A stretch of DNA of 64,000 bases from contig MU394081.1 of assembly GCA_022578605.1 (NCBI GenBank), positions 124,850 through 188,849 on the forward strand, written 5' to 3'. Under the pieces are notes generated by a model. It was not told the origin of the DNA, did not search any database, and was given only the letters and a program-made list of their open reading frames with translations. Position 1 is the first letter of the stretch. Every line of letters starts with the position of its first letter. The DNA is from Camillea tinctor (lineage: Eukaryota; Ascomycota; Sordariomycetes; Xylariales; Xylariaceae). Position numbers and translations under genes: made by a program. This document shows, piece by piece, positions 24,744 to 36,872 of the stretch.

Positions 24744-26311
24744 GGTTGGACAGTCGGCGACTTGGGGTCAGGTAACAATGCCAAAGAGGGTGGAGGTGGA
24801 CTAGAGACTATTCAAAGTATGAAAGAAAAAGGATGTAACATAAAGATGCAACATCAATAGAATACCCTCTATAATATATACTACAGGGGGAGGAATAGAA
24901 TGGAGGTGAATTACAGAACAAGAATGTTTGTAATGAATACTGGAAGTAATGCAGCAGTCCAAAGAGATGTAGGTGACGAGGAGGATGGAGGGGGGAGGGG
25001 TGGTGGTGAGAGTGAATGGACCAAGAAAAAAAAACGTGATTAGGTTGGGTCGTTCGACGGCGGCGAAGTGGAAGCCTGGGGAAAAAAGAAAGAAGCCTTG
25101 GGAAAATTAAAGATTGATTTCTTTTTTTTCTTTTTCTTATTCTTATTTTTTTTGGTCCAAGGCAAGGGTTCTCAGCTTTGCCTCTCCCCACTTTCCCTCT
25201 TTTTTTTTAAAGTGCTCTAGGCCTGCAGCAAGTTGGGCAGTTGGCAGGTTGGCAGGTACGGTACTAGCCTAGCACAAGTATAGGAACAAGCAATTAGCAA
25301 CAGGTACAGTTACTACATAAGTAGCCTTGCACTCGCCTTGCACCGGCCTACCCGGGTCACGGCATTTCCCCCCATTGTTACCGCGTAATTGCATACCCGA
25401 GCAGGAGAGCACGTGTCCGGGCTGCAGACAGGCTGACTACCCGGGGTATTGGGGTATCACCAGGAGGGATGTCTTATTTCGACCAATCATAGCACACATC
25501 CCTAAAGCTTCAACAATGGAGGTACTGGAGGTACATACTAAGAAGTACCTTAAGTATTATAGAGGTTACTCGAATATCTCGCTTTACGACCAATTACACA
25601 TTTAAACACCAAAAGAGAAATAAATAAATAAATAAATAAGTGAATTTCAGAAGAAATGATTTTTCTTTGTTTCATCTAAACTTGCCACTGTCACTACTAG
25701 GTACCTAGGTATCAACCATATTCCATCTCTATTGACCTAGACTACACTAATAACCAAGCTATAAGGAATACGTAGTAAAGAGTCATGAGTATGGCCAAAT
25801 TTCTTATTTCGATTATTCGAAAGTAATTACAAAACTGGTATTGTCGAGCGGAAATTACACCGTCCACTTTCTGTTTGTGTTAGGAGTAAAGGCATCCAAG
25901 CCACTCAAAGGGCTGATGAAGAATCTTTGAATTTGCCACGTGAACCTCCATTCAAGGTGAGCAATAATACTCTGAAAGGACCATTCAATTTGTGATTTTC
26001 TATTTTAATGCATATTCTTCCATGAAGAGACAAAAAGACCAACTCGAAGGGGAGGACACTTGTCCTTGGTGTCATGTCAAGAGTCAATGTTCTTCGAACC
26101 CGGATTGGGAAGCGGGTTAAGGACGTCTTTGACGCGAGGCTTTGACATTGTTACATAGTAATCGAGGATAGATAACGACAATGAGTCTTTATCTGCCCGT
26201 CTGTTGATATGGGTAGTCGGCGCCGCTGGATTTCTGTGTGGATGGTAGTGATCTTTACCAACGATATCTCAACCGTTAAATCGTTACAGACCCTTGCTAG
26301 GTCAATAAAAA
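24744..26311. other. Divergent promoter region, dot1 / Crh-like GH16
   Basis: About 1.6 kb. Next to dot1 is a purine/pyrimidine-rich leader (25080-25210). (AAAT)n lies at about 25618-25642 and ACCTAGGTA-type palindromes near 25703. No coding exon was supported. Confidence 0.5.
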
Positions 26312-29300
26312 ATGCCAAACAGAGGAATAATTGGCTTAATTACTGCCCTGGGCTTCGTAGCCCAGGCTGTTAATGCTCAGCTCCTGCCCGACTGCAATCC
26401 ACTCAACACGGCTTGCCCGCCCAAGAAGGCTTGGCCGCAAGATAGTTATTTTATCGACTTTACCAAAGAAACAGGTCCGCCGGAAAACTGGATAATTGCG
26501 GATTATGAAGTCGTCAACTTTGGCCCCAATGGTGCCGAGTTCACATACGCGAAGAAAGGCGATGCCCCTAATATGTGGACTGATTTCTACATGCTCGGGG
26601 GCAGATACGATGTCGAAATGCAAATAGCCCCAGGTCAGGGGATTATCAGCAGCGCAGTGCTGTGGTCCGATGTTCAAGACGAGATCGACTGGGAGTTTTC
26701 CGGCAACCAGTTTGGAGAGAAGCCGTTTCCGCCCCCTGACGGAATGACGACGGTCGAGACGAACATCTTCGCCCAGGGGAAAATGTGGGACGGCGCCGCT
26801 ACTTATCAGAAGGAGGTGCGTAACCCAACTACGGAGGTTCACAAGTACTCGGTTGAGTGGGATGAAACCCATATGACCTGGTACGTGGACGATAGAGTCG
26901 TTCGTAGTGTTCAGGCTCAGAACACTCCTGGAGGCTTTATATTCCCTCAGACACCCATGAAGCTTCAACTGGGTGTCTGGGGAGGCGGAGACCCAGACAA
27001 CAACTACTGGACTATTCAATGGGCCGGTGGCGAGATCGATCTGACGCAGGCTCCTTACACAATGATTGTCAAGAGCGTCACAATTACCAACAAGAACCCG
27101 GCCTGCCAATATAGGTATAATGATATGGTATGTTGAATGACCCCCTTTGGAATATATGTTATAATGATACTAATAGACTACAGAGCGGAACGATCGGCAG
27201 CATCGAAAAGGTCCAGGACGGCTGCAGCCCATCATCAACGCCTAAGCTGGTCAAGAATGACCCTACCAACGATGATGACACTATAACCCTGAGTGCGCCC
27301 GATGCTCAACAGGCTACTTCAGCTAGCTATCCTGTTGGTGATACAGTGTCATCTGCAGGGCAGTCCCCAACCCTTTCTCCTGTAGGGGACTTGGCGTCTG
27401 GCATCAATAATCCATCGTCAATCAGCTCAGCCGGCGATTATCCAGTATCGGGCCAGGACACCTCAGCTTCACCAAGTGCCACTGCGTCTGTTTCATCTAC
27501 GTCATCCGCTGCTGTGGTAGCTTCTTCATCGTCGGTAGAAGCAACGCCTACAGCGTCAGAAGGTGGATATCCAGTGATCTCAGCGTCCACTAGTGGTGGT
27601 ATACTAAGCAGCCTGAGTTCTTATATCCTTGGGTCTAGCAGCAGTGTGCCTGACGTAGCACAGACTTCTTCTGTGGCTTCAGTGTCTTCATTGAGCGCTA
27701 CCGCTTCGAGTTCTGGGAGTGCTTCGACTTCGAGCCTTGCTCCTGCATCAGTATCTGGGTCCTACTCTACTAGTGACAACCAGGCAACTTCGACTAGCCA
27801 AGGCACCGCATCTGGTAGTTCAAGTAGCCAGAGCATATCGGGTAGCTTGAGCAGTCAAAGTGAATCTGGTAGTTCTAGCTTGGATGCCCAGTCTACATCT
27901 GGGTCTTCTGGATCATCATCCATAGCTGCAACTGTATCAGGATCCACCAACTCAGAAAGTGCTTCGGCATCGCTATCCTTGTCGTCAGGGGTTGAGAGTA
28001 TAGCCGCAACTATCACGGGAAGCGTCCCTGCCAGCACGGTATCTACTGTTTATTCGACCAATATCTATACGGTTACGTCCTGCCCAGCGTCGGTAACGAA
28101 CTGCCCAACTGGACAGGTCACTACAGAACTGATCTCCGTGTCGACAACCATATGCCCAGTTACAGAGGAAGGGCAGGCCAAACCTACTGATTCCGGCTCT
28201 TCTGCTATAGTTGCCTCTGTAACTGAATCAGGATCTTTATCATCCCAGGTAACTGCATCGGGCTCTTCATCTGTCAGTGTTTCTGCTAGCAGCGGTATTA
28301 CTGCCGTTAGTTCCGCCGAGGCGGTATCTACCTCCTCGAGTTCACAGCCAGAGACAATGCCAAGCACATACAGCACCAGTACCGAGATTGTTACAACTAG
28401 CATGTCAACCGTCTACTCAACGAATATTGTTACTATCACATCGTGTGCCCCCACAGTAACGAACTGCCCCGTAGGGCAAGTGACTACACAAGTGGTTTCA
28501 CTTTACACTACTGTTTGTCCCGTTACCCAAACCATTTTAGATGGAATAACATTTGGCGGAGGAATCAAGGACCAGGGCAGTAGTACCTCTGCGACGGCGT
28601 ATTCTACACCAGATGTCGCGATATCAGTCCCCAGTAATTTTGTTGCTAGTAGCTCTGTGCCTCTTGTCACGAGCTCTATGCCTTCTGTCACAAGCTCTGT
28701 GCCTTCTGTCGCTAGCTCCGTGCCTGTTGTCACTAGCTCTATGCCTTCTGCTGGCACCTCTTCGTCAATCATTAGCTCTAGCATGATCTTTTTCAATTCC
28801 ACGTCAGTGGCAGCCGCAAGCACGGCGATAATTCCAACGTTGTCGGCTTCCAATTCATCAATTGCCGTGACAGCAGCTTCCCAGCTAACTACCTCCACGG
28901 TCTACTCGACGAACATTTATACCGTCACATCTTGCGCACCGGAAGTTACAAATTGTCCAGCCCAGCTAGGACAAGTGACAACTGAGCTAGTTTCGCTCTA
29001 CACGACTATATGCCCTGTCTCAGAGCTCGAGGTTCCTACTACTCAAGTGGGATCTTCGGCTTTTACTTCAATTTCGGCTGTCCCTCTCAGCACTGGTCCA
29101 ACAGCATACTCAACGACCTCAAGCGCACCAGCAAGCAGTGTCGTGTCGGACATATCTTCAGATGTGCCTCAAGCAACCCTTTCCTCGAGCTATGCGGCGA
29201 TCTCTTCAGTACCACCCGTTTCAGGCTCTAGCTCTGCTGCAATCGTCTCATCCGTGGCGGCAGTACCCTCGTATACCACATCAACTGTATATGCGACCAA

Positions 29301-30373
29301 CATTTACACCGTCACCTCATGCGCCCCAGATGTAACCAACTGCCCTGCCCAGCTTGGTGCCGTTACGACCGAGATCATCGCTCTATCTACCACTGTATGC
29401 CCCGTGTCAGACCAGTCCTCCTTCGCTGCTGTTGAGACCCCCACCCCAGCCGTCGGCGGAGTCGGGGCCGCATCGTACACCACCGCCGCCGTGACGTTCA
29501 GCAACACGTTCAGCAACTCGGTCGTGGTGATCACGTCGACCATTAGCTTCATCGACACGCCCGCGCCGGCTACACCAACGCCGTATTACCCCACGGCCGG
29601 CACCACGGCCGGAACCGCTGCGATCGCGCCCGCCCCCAGCGGCCCGTACGCGAACACCAGCAGGCCGTGCACCACGCTGACGCTCGGCAACTACTTCACC
29701 ACCGTCATCGAGTACGCGTCCATCACGCAGCAGCCCCCCGCGTCGGTGTCCTCGGGCGCAGTCGCCACGAGCTACTTCTCGCCCCAGTCCCCTGCCGCGG
29801 ACGTGCCGAGCTACTCGATGAGCGAGATCGCCAGCACCCTAGCCATCGGCTCGTCGTCTGCCGCCGCCAAGTAAGTCACCCCTTCCCCTCTCCCATTTCT
29901 ATATCTCCTAACTAACAACCCACAGCGACTACTACCCCTCCATAACCAACTCCCCCGCCTCCGGCGAATCCACCACCACCCTCACCAACCGCCTGACGCA
30001 GACCGTCACCGAGTCGCTCACACGCGCCAAGCCCTCCGGCGCGGGGAACAACTACGCCGTCGCGCCCAGCGCAGACAATGCCAACACCAACGCCCCGCCC
30101 TCCACGTGCCCCTGCGTCGCGCCCTCCACCGTCTACGCCACCGTCACCGAGACCATGGCCCAGGCCACCGTCACCGTGACCCGCGAGCAGCCCCCGTTCC
30201 CCAGCAGCGGTGGCGCTAGCAGCAGCGCACCAGGCGGTTACGGCACGGGAACTGGAGCGCTGCCTTTGGGTACTGGGTACCCCGTCGCCGAGCAGCAGAT
30301 TACGTCGACGCCGGCGCCGGGACGGAGGTGGTTTAGGCGCGCGCATGGGCATGGGCACGGGCATGGGCACTGA
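26312..30373 (+). CDS. Giant Crh-like GH16 cell-wall transglycosidase
   Basis: Exons 26312-27127, 27184-29870 and 29926-30373 give 1316 residues. A signal peptide ends near AVNA (residue 22). The GH16 domain covers about 25-272 with the catalytic motif DEIDWEF at 123-129 (nucleophile E124, acid/base E128), then HKYSVEWDETHMTWYVDD and LQLGVWGGGDP. Crh enzymes join chitin to beta-1,6/1,3-glucan in the wall. After the domain come over 1000 residues rich in Ser/Thr/Val/Ala, surely O-glycosylated. Four copies of a ~43-residue module with three cysteines (TVYSTNIYTVTSC, TNCP, TTICPV) sit at about 28037-28169, 28406-28530, 28891-29025 and 29281-29412. The end is Arg-rich, then a Gly-His repeat, with no hydrophobic GPI tail. 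The catalytic assignment is firm; anchoring is unknown. Confidence 0.85.
28037..29412 (+). repeat. Four Cys-containing modules in the GH16 tail
   Basis: Coding repeat within the Crh-like gene. Each copy reads roughly STVYSTNIYTVTSC, then VTNCP, then QVTTE and TTxCPV. Copies 3 and 4 have two extra residues (AQLG) between the second Cys and QVTT. Spacers of 70-120 codons of Ser/Thr-rich sequence separate them. One spacer (about 28650-28760) is itself made of SSVPSV/SSMPSV units. Similar modules occur in fungal adhesin-like wall proteins; a role here in wall binding or crosslinking is inferred. Confidence 0.8.
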
Positions 30374-31911
30374 GCGCTTGTCTGCGCGGGTGAGGGAGTC
30401 GAGGTTATGTAGTTGCTTCCCGCTTTTTTTTTTCTTCCCTTTCCCATACTTCTTTCTGTATTTCCTTTCTTTTTTCAAAAGGGGGTTTTGGATTTTTTTT
30501 CCTTTGTTGTATTGTTAATTGCATTTTCTTTTTTATTTGGTCTTCTTTGGAATCACCTCATGATATTATTTTCATATGTTTCTATTCTTATATTAAAAAT
30601 TGTTGTAGTTTTACTCTCTCATTTTATCTTTTTGGATACAGGGTGAGAGAGGGGGAAAGTAGGACACATTGTACATCTATCTAAACAAAAAAGTTCATGT
30701 TCATGGCATTGCTCTATATCCTTGAGAGATGATGCTCTTCCGTGTGTGTTTCAACGCTTATGGTGATGAAGAGAATGCTGAAGTATATCTACAGAGTCCA
30801 CTGCATCCAAGACGTGATAGCTATCATTAGAGAGACTTAGCGATTTATTTTCACGAATGAAACTAGAACTGGTGTTTGGAGAGCATGCAGTTGGGGAGGT
30901 AGTTGGTAGCTGGGTAGGGTAGTATCTGGTATGTAATGGGCTGTACTAGGAGAACCAATCACGGATCACCATGTGACACTCCACTTTCCTATTCAAGCAT
31001 TGCTACCTTTGGATCTAGGGGACCCCTGACGACGGCAGGTGCGCAGATGATGAGTGACGAACTTCTTTGATTCGTAGTGTGTGCAATGGATGAATACATT
31101 GGAAAGTGATCGATGGATTTGGCGGCAAGATTATTCATGCTGCCGTTCTATTATGAACCATCCCTTTTGTCTCTAACACATCGGATCACGTAGGATTGGG
31201 TTGTGGGCTTGAACAGATCTGATGTGAGATATTGATAGAGTCTCATTGAGATTGCATATGTGGCTTGCGAAGACACTCATCTGGCGTAATTTCAGTCAAG
31301 CCATAGGATACGGAAGTCCTAAAAAAGGGGGAAGAGATAGGAATGAGGGCTGCACTATGCTCTGGTCTGGACTGTGCCAGGAGGGGGAGAAGGTACCTAG
31401 CGGACCTAGGGGTCGAGTTGCGGGTATATCTATAACCAATGATCCGAAATAGCTCAAGACAACCGAGTGAAAACTGCAAGGTCGTACACTGGCAATTGAG
31501 AATGACGACTAAGGTCTTTTATTTGATTTGATTTGCCCCAATTAGTGAAACCATATCCTAGTTTATAGCTTGCTGACATTCGATGGCTGGCCATAGTATT
31601 CATACCTATGCATTGTACCACGCACCCTGTTACACACAGAATCCCAATCCAAAAAAATAGAGGTCTAGATCTAGATCCTAAAACTAATGATGTATCTAAA
31701 TAAATAAATAAAAAAGCAAAGAAATAAGACCGCAAACCCCCACCCGAACTCCGCTTCGGTAAATCCAATCCTACTTGCACACCGTTGCACCTGTCACTTG
31801 CCCCACCTCGAACCACTCATGAATGACCATGGAAGCTGGGGGGCTTTCCATACCGTAGACCCCTTGAACTGCAAGAAGAAGAAGAAAAAAAAGAACACCC
31901 TTAATCCAAGC
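30374..31911. other. Convergent intergenic region, GH16 / scytalone dehydratase
   Basis: About 1.5 kb. T-rich DNA follows the GH16 stop (30423-30545), then mixed sequence with AAAT repeats near 31695-31712. Short open frames lack domains or splice support. Confidence 0.5.
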
Positions 31912-32628
31912 CTAGACGGGAATGCCCTCCGCCTTCTTCGCGTCGGCCCTCGCGTCGGCGCCGAACTCGTCGCGGCCGCCGGCGAAGACCTTCTCGAAGT
32001 CGTACTCGCTCCAGCGGATATCCGGGTTGAGGCCGGCGAACTTCCAGACGCCGTCGACCTTGCGGTACCAGTGGGTGTTGGTGGAGTGGGCGTGGCCCTT
32101 GACGGCGACCGCGGTGCGCGTCGCGTCCGTGTACCGCTGGTGCGGCACCCGCAGCTGGTGCACCCCGATCACCTCCGTGTCCGACACCTTCTCCCACTTG
32201 GTGCCCCCGATAAAGTGCTGCGTCTTGAGCAGTGGGTCCCCGAGGACTGCCGGCGACGAGATCATCGCGATGAACTCCTCTGCTGGCATCGCTTCCCATA
32301 GCTTGTCTAGGAAGGAGCGGTAATCGATCTTTTTTTTCTTGTTAGTTAGGGGTTGGGCGTAGGTTGGGGGGTTGGGAGAGAGAAAGAGGGGTAGGAGGTG
32401 TTTGTAGGGACTTACGCGGAGAGTTGGCGCGATGCACTTTCGTAGCCTCTCCCAGTCTTTGCTATCGTAACTGTCGGCCCACTCGACAAGGCAAGTGGTA
32501 AGGCCGAGATAATCTAATTTTGTGTTGTTAGAATTCTGTCTAAATTCACAGGTTGGATGTTTGTATGGTAGGGCTAAGTCCTTTTTGAGTTACTCACCAT
32601 CAAAAGAGATCTTCCCGTTAGTAGCCAT
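31912..32628 (-). CDS. scd1: Scytalone dehydratase (DHN-melanin)
   Basis: Exons (minus) 32628-32598, 32513-32416 and 32328-31912 give 181 residues, near the usual ~172. The product begins [18 protein letters not shown], followed by [16 protein letters not shown] and [27 protein letters not shown], the LRVPHQRY segment and [14 protein letters not shown] follow; the two active-site histidines of the family lie in QHF and GHAHS, and the substrate-contact tyrosines in SYDSK and IDYRS. Scytalone dehydratase removes water from scytalone and vermelone in DHN-melanin synthesis, a cytosolic cone-fold (SnoaL/NTF2-like) enzyme. The second acceptor is the AG of an A-rich tract; an upstream in-frame AG would add three lysines. 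No polyketide synthase or naphthol reductase gene is next to it. Confidence 0.95.
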
Positions 32629-33633
32629 GTTTAAGACGGTATAATTGTAATGTAATCTGGGGTTAGACTAATGTAAGTTAATGAGCCTTCGAGTTTGATG
32701 AATTACATCAATTGGCTTCACTTCATACAGAAATGAGCGTGTAGTGTGGATGGTCACGATAGTGGTATTTTAAAACCACCTGTGGTATGGATATCTTCCC
32801 CCCTATATATATGCTATGCTTGGTGTCACCATGCCTATACAAACGGAACCCCGACACGTCCGGGGTATATGCTAGGGAAACTCTGTGCTCTCCGCTTTAC
32901 CCCTATATTTGTTCTTAGCCTTTGTAACCAAGACAAATTTGAGTTTCAAAAGTTATAGCGGAGTTCCCCACGGAGTAATGACTACCTACCTAGGTTAGGT
33001 AGTAAAGCTCCAACATTGAAGGATAGATTCCTGGCTATAACGTCTAGGATAATATCAATGCTTCTTTAAGTCTAACACTAATTTTGTGCAACCATACATT
33101 CGAACCCCGTGAATCGTATTGCGTAGTTGTCTCACAATAGACTGCTCCTGGTATAATCTAGATCTTTTCCTCTTTCTTTTTTTTTGGAACTAGCCTTGGC
33201 GGTGCGACTAGATCGACAGGCCACTTATAGAGGAAAGTTGAAGGAGGGTAGGTAAGTAGGTATATTACCTAACTAGTTGAGGATGGACATGCCAAGTAGC
33301 AATTTTCTTTAATATTTAACTGAGGTGCATATGTGACGCCGACTCTAGCGGGTATTTCGAACGAAGTATAGTCTAGGAAGTATAGTCTAGTGCTGGTTAA
33401 TTAGATGAACGGACTCACTCCGTAGGCCAAGCCACCTATGAACACATATGATTTTCATAGTAACGACAATTTGCTATTCAAAAAGTTCCGGCAGGCACTT
33501 GTAGTTATTTTTGTTTCAATACTTGCCGGGTTTTGATCGACATTATCAGGGATCCCGCATGCTTGGTACGAATGCAGGGGTATGTCGGAATACATGTACC
33601 GATGAAGACCACGGACTCCGGAGTGCCGGGTGC
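32629..33633. other. Intergenic region upstream of scd1
   Basis: About 1 kb. It contains ACCTAGGTTAGGTAG-type repeats (32985-33003), a repeated AGGAAGTATAGTCTAG near 33360-33395 and no supported gene. Confidence 0.45.
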
Positions 33634-34209
33634 CCACATGGCCGAGTATACACATGACCAGGGGGTCAAATTTTCTGGCCAGGGGGTCAAAAAGCTTGGG
33701 CCATCACTTTTTGACCATGGGGTCAAAAAATTTGACCCCCTCTTTAGTTGAGCCAACGTTGAGACCTTATAGTTAATAAAAAGATAGCAATTAAAAACGT
33801 TAGCGTATATAGTTAGAGATATTGGCGTATATAGTTAAAGATATTGGCGTATATAGTTAAAAATATTAGCGTATATAAGTATATATGTTAAGCTAGCAAC
33901 CATAAACGATTATAATAGTATATAATACTTATAAACGTATGCTTAACGTAGGCTCAACGTAGGGTTATAAAGCCTACGCTAACCTTATGCTAACCTTATG
34001 CTGACCTTACGCCGACTTTATACTTTTATATATACTAACATTTATAACTAATATAAAGTCAGCATTGGCTCAACGTTGGCTCAACGTTGGCTCAACTGAA
34101 GAGGGGGTCAAAAAATCAGACCCCCTGGCCAAAAAGTGATGGTCTAAGCTTTTTGACCCCCTGGCCAGAAAATTTGACCCCCTGGTCATCGTATCCCTCC
34201 ACATGGCCG
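33634..34209. mobile_element. MULE-like non-autonomous element with long TIRs
   Basis: Between 33654 and 34189 the two ends are inverted repeats of at least 110 bases, about 90% alike by eye. They start ATGACCAGGGGGTCAAATTT, run through GGTCAAAAAGCTT and end in TTGAGCCAACGTTGAG. Just outside, the 11-base word CCACATGGCCG is present on both sides (33634-33644 and 34199-34209), as expected of a long target-site duplication. TIRs over 100 bases with a 9-11 bp duplication suit Mutator-like elements. The interior is A+T-rich and non-coding, with a 22-bp tandem repeat. The word GGGGTCAAA recurs several times in each TIR and may be a transposase-binding site. Boundaries are uncertain by about 10 bases. 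Confidence 0.75.
33801..33880. repeat. 22-bp tandem repeat inside the MULE-like element
   Basis: About 3.5 copies of GGCGTATATAGTTAAAGATATT, each differing at one to three bases. It lies in the left half of the element interior. A second set of 11-base units (ttatgctaacc variants) lies at about 33980-34020. Confidence 0.7.
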
Positions 34210-35004
34210 GGGCTATAAATGTACAGATCTTTCCCAGTGAGGGAACCGTAGTACCTTTCCAATAGTAGGATTCACCCTTCTATCCACCCTCAACACCAGA
34301 GATGTCGGTATTGGTCTTGCTACTCGCCTTATGCGCGCCACGAGCTACATTGCTAGGGTCGTCAAATACCACCAGGTAAGGTTGCATATCTGACCTGGGG
34401 GAATCCATATCAGTTATAATAGGCTAGGTTAAGTTAGATGTTGCAGAAAGGCAGCCTTGGCAAGCCTAACACGTAGGACTTCACATGCAAGACACTTTCA
34501 AATTATTCGAACAAGAACGTTGTTGATCCTTTGACATGGAGGTTTACTTGAGACTATGCATGCTTTAAAGTGTAGTTCTTAGTGAGGCAGTGGCTTGGCT
34601 TATAGAATTGATAACGTTCAGTTGAAATAAAAATAATAATAATAATGAAAGGATATAGTTTAAGCATTAAGATCACCAGCGATACGGTGTCACGGTTTTG
34701 TAGACGGATAACCTTATATATTACGTAGGTCCACTATTATGAGGTACTATTTATTTACGTCATTCTTGTCTTCAGCGGGCTCTCGGGTGCGGACGTAAAG
34801 CTAAGCCCACTAATTAGTTGATACAGCCGAGGCAGTGACCAACTTGGGCTAGGCGCCAGGAACCCCTAATTTAGTGTAACAAATCAAGCTAAATCCCGGT
34901 CTATGAGTTGTTCAGGGCAAAGCAAAGAAGAAGGTTTCTATACCTAAGCTTCAACTTTCATCAATGTAATACAAGCCATTACCTGCATATGCAAGATCAC
35001 AAAT
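34210..35004. other. Intergenic region upstream of the SDR gene
   Basis: About 0.8 kb. It contains an AAT repeat (34628-34644) and a short open frame at 34302 with a signal-like start (see findings). No firm gene. Confidence 0.45.
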
Positions 35005-36183
35005 ATGCCTTACGTCTCACCTCTCAGCCAAATTTGCCCAGGCACTCCTACTTACACCGAGAAGAACATAGCAGATCTTTCAAATAAGGTCTATCTGGTT
35101 ACTGGCGCAAATACTGGAGTTGGCAAGGAGGTTGCCCGCATACTCTACTCCAAGAACGCCGTCGTCTGGATAGCTGCCAGAAATGAAGAAAAGGGCCAAA
35201 ACGCGATCAAAGATATCAAAGAGGCCTATCCCTCCTCGACCGGCAGGCTGGAATTCCTGCACCTGGACCTCAGCGACCTGGCTACCATCAAGGCCTCTGC
35301 TGGGAAGTTCCTGGCCAAGGAGAAGAGGCTCGACGTGCTCTTCAACAATGCGGGTGTCATGTTCCCGCCGCACGGCAGCAGGTCGGCCCAGGGATATGAG
35401 CTGCAGCTGGGGACCAACAACCTGGGCCATTACCTATTCACACAACTCCTCACGCCGGTCATGATCGAAACGGCCAAAGTGGCGCCTAAAGACAGCGTCC
35501 GCGTCCTGTGGGTCGCGTCCTCGGCTGCCGAGTGGCTGATCCCCGTGGCCGGCGGCGTCGACCTGGACAACCTCGACTACAAACGGGACACCTTTTACGC
35601 TTTCAAGTACGGCATGAGCAAGGCGGGGAACTACTACCACTCGACGGAGTATGCCCGTCGACACCGCGATGACGGTATCGTCAGTGTGGTGAGTATCGTA
35701 TTTTCCCTTCTTCTTGGCGGCGGCGCAGACGGCGTCCTCCGGTCAGGCCACGCGATATTATTATAGAACTAGGCTGCCAGATGTGTACTGACACATGTTG
35801 TTGAATAGGCTATGAACCCTGGTAACCTTAGGTCGGAACTATACCGCAATTGTGGCTTTTTTGAGTCGCTTGTAAGTAACGTGATGACATATCCGCCGGT
35901 CAATGGTGCCTATACCGAGCTGTTCGCGGGCCTGTCGGATGAGGTTACAATGGAGAAAACTGGCTGTTGGAGTAAGTCTGTCTCAAGTTCATCTTTTATG
36001 GCTTATATACCTGTGCAGGCACGCTGACAAAGAAACCGTTGTGATATAGTCGTCCCCTGGGGTCGTTTCAGCGATATCCGCCCCCAACTACTTCTTGGGT
36101 CGAAGCCGGAATCTGAAGGCGGTACTGGCATTGCCCAGAAGTTTTGGGAGTGGTCCGAAGAGCAGACAAAACCCTTTGCTTAG
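35005..36183 (+). CDS. Short-chain dehydrogenase/reductase (SDR)
   Basis: Exons 35005-35688, 35809-35971 and 36050-36183 give 326 residues. A classical Rossmann fold is seen: nucleotide-binding TGANTGVGKE near residue 34, the acidic patch LDLSD, NNAGVMFPP, the catalytic serine in WVASSAAEW, and the YGMSK catalytic Tyr/Lys pair. The PGN segment (MNPGNLRSEL) follows the first intron. It resembles the retinol-dehydrogenase / WW-oxidoreductase-like group common in fungi, often on secondary metabolites or lipids. AARNEEK after the second strand suggests NADP. The substrate is unknown. The last exon (IVPWGRFSDIRPQL) is needed for the family C-terminus. Convergent with the coiled-coil gene at 36873. 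Confidence 0.9.
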
Positions 36184-36872
36184 GTCCATACGAATTATCT
36201 TTGATCTAGGTTAGGTACTTATTCCGGATCTTCCGGTTCGATCCTGTCCTGTTTCTGCAGCCAGATCAGTTTTATAAAATACTTAATCTCCCCATCCTCT
36301 TTCTCTCTTTGCCCCACGAAGCTCTTGGCAAGAGGGTTCTGTAGCAACTGTTCTCGATCTAATTAATAGTAGCTGTTTGCTTCCCATATTTCTCACTATT
36401 CTTTAGCAGATCTCTCCATAATGGCGAAGGGGCTAGGTGATGTGCCTTTTCTTATTATAAGGCGTCGTTCTTGTGTTTATACATAACGTGTTTAAAGAGG
36501 TTGGACCATGATTTGTAGGGTGCCCTGAGGATAGGAAGAAAGTCATGGTGATGGCCCGTTTCACTTGACAAAGCACAATCACAATGGCAAGACGGTATAT
36601 GGTTGATACATCAGTATTAATTTTTGATACTGAGTAGAAACATCGTAGTGTAGGTTCGGAGACGAAAAGAAAACACACAACTATGGAGTAACCGATCCTT
36701 CGTACACTAGGCCTCCAGAATATATGACAGAGACCCGAGGTATGTAGGCAGGCAGGTATCCGGTTTCTGGGTCTTTGGGGAACCCCAGTTGCGTTCCCGA
36801 GGTCGAATGAAACGGAACGGGGGGGCAGCGAATGGTACTTGATCTTCGCACCTAGCGGGATATGCTCATCAC
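36184..36872. other. Convergent intergenic region, SDR / coiled-coil gene 1
   Basis: About 0.7 kb of 3' flanks with pyrimidine-rich stretches. No coding feature was supported. Confidence 0.5.

Noticed and set aside
26336..27109. 257-codon minus-strand open frame
   Set aside because: Antisense to the GH16 catalytic domain.
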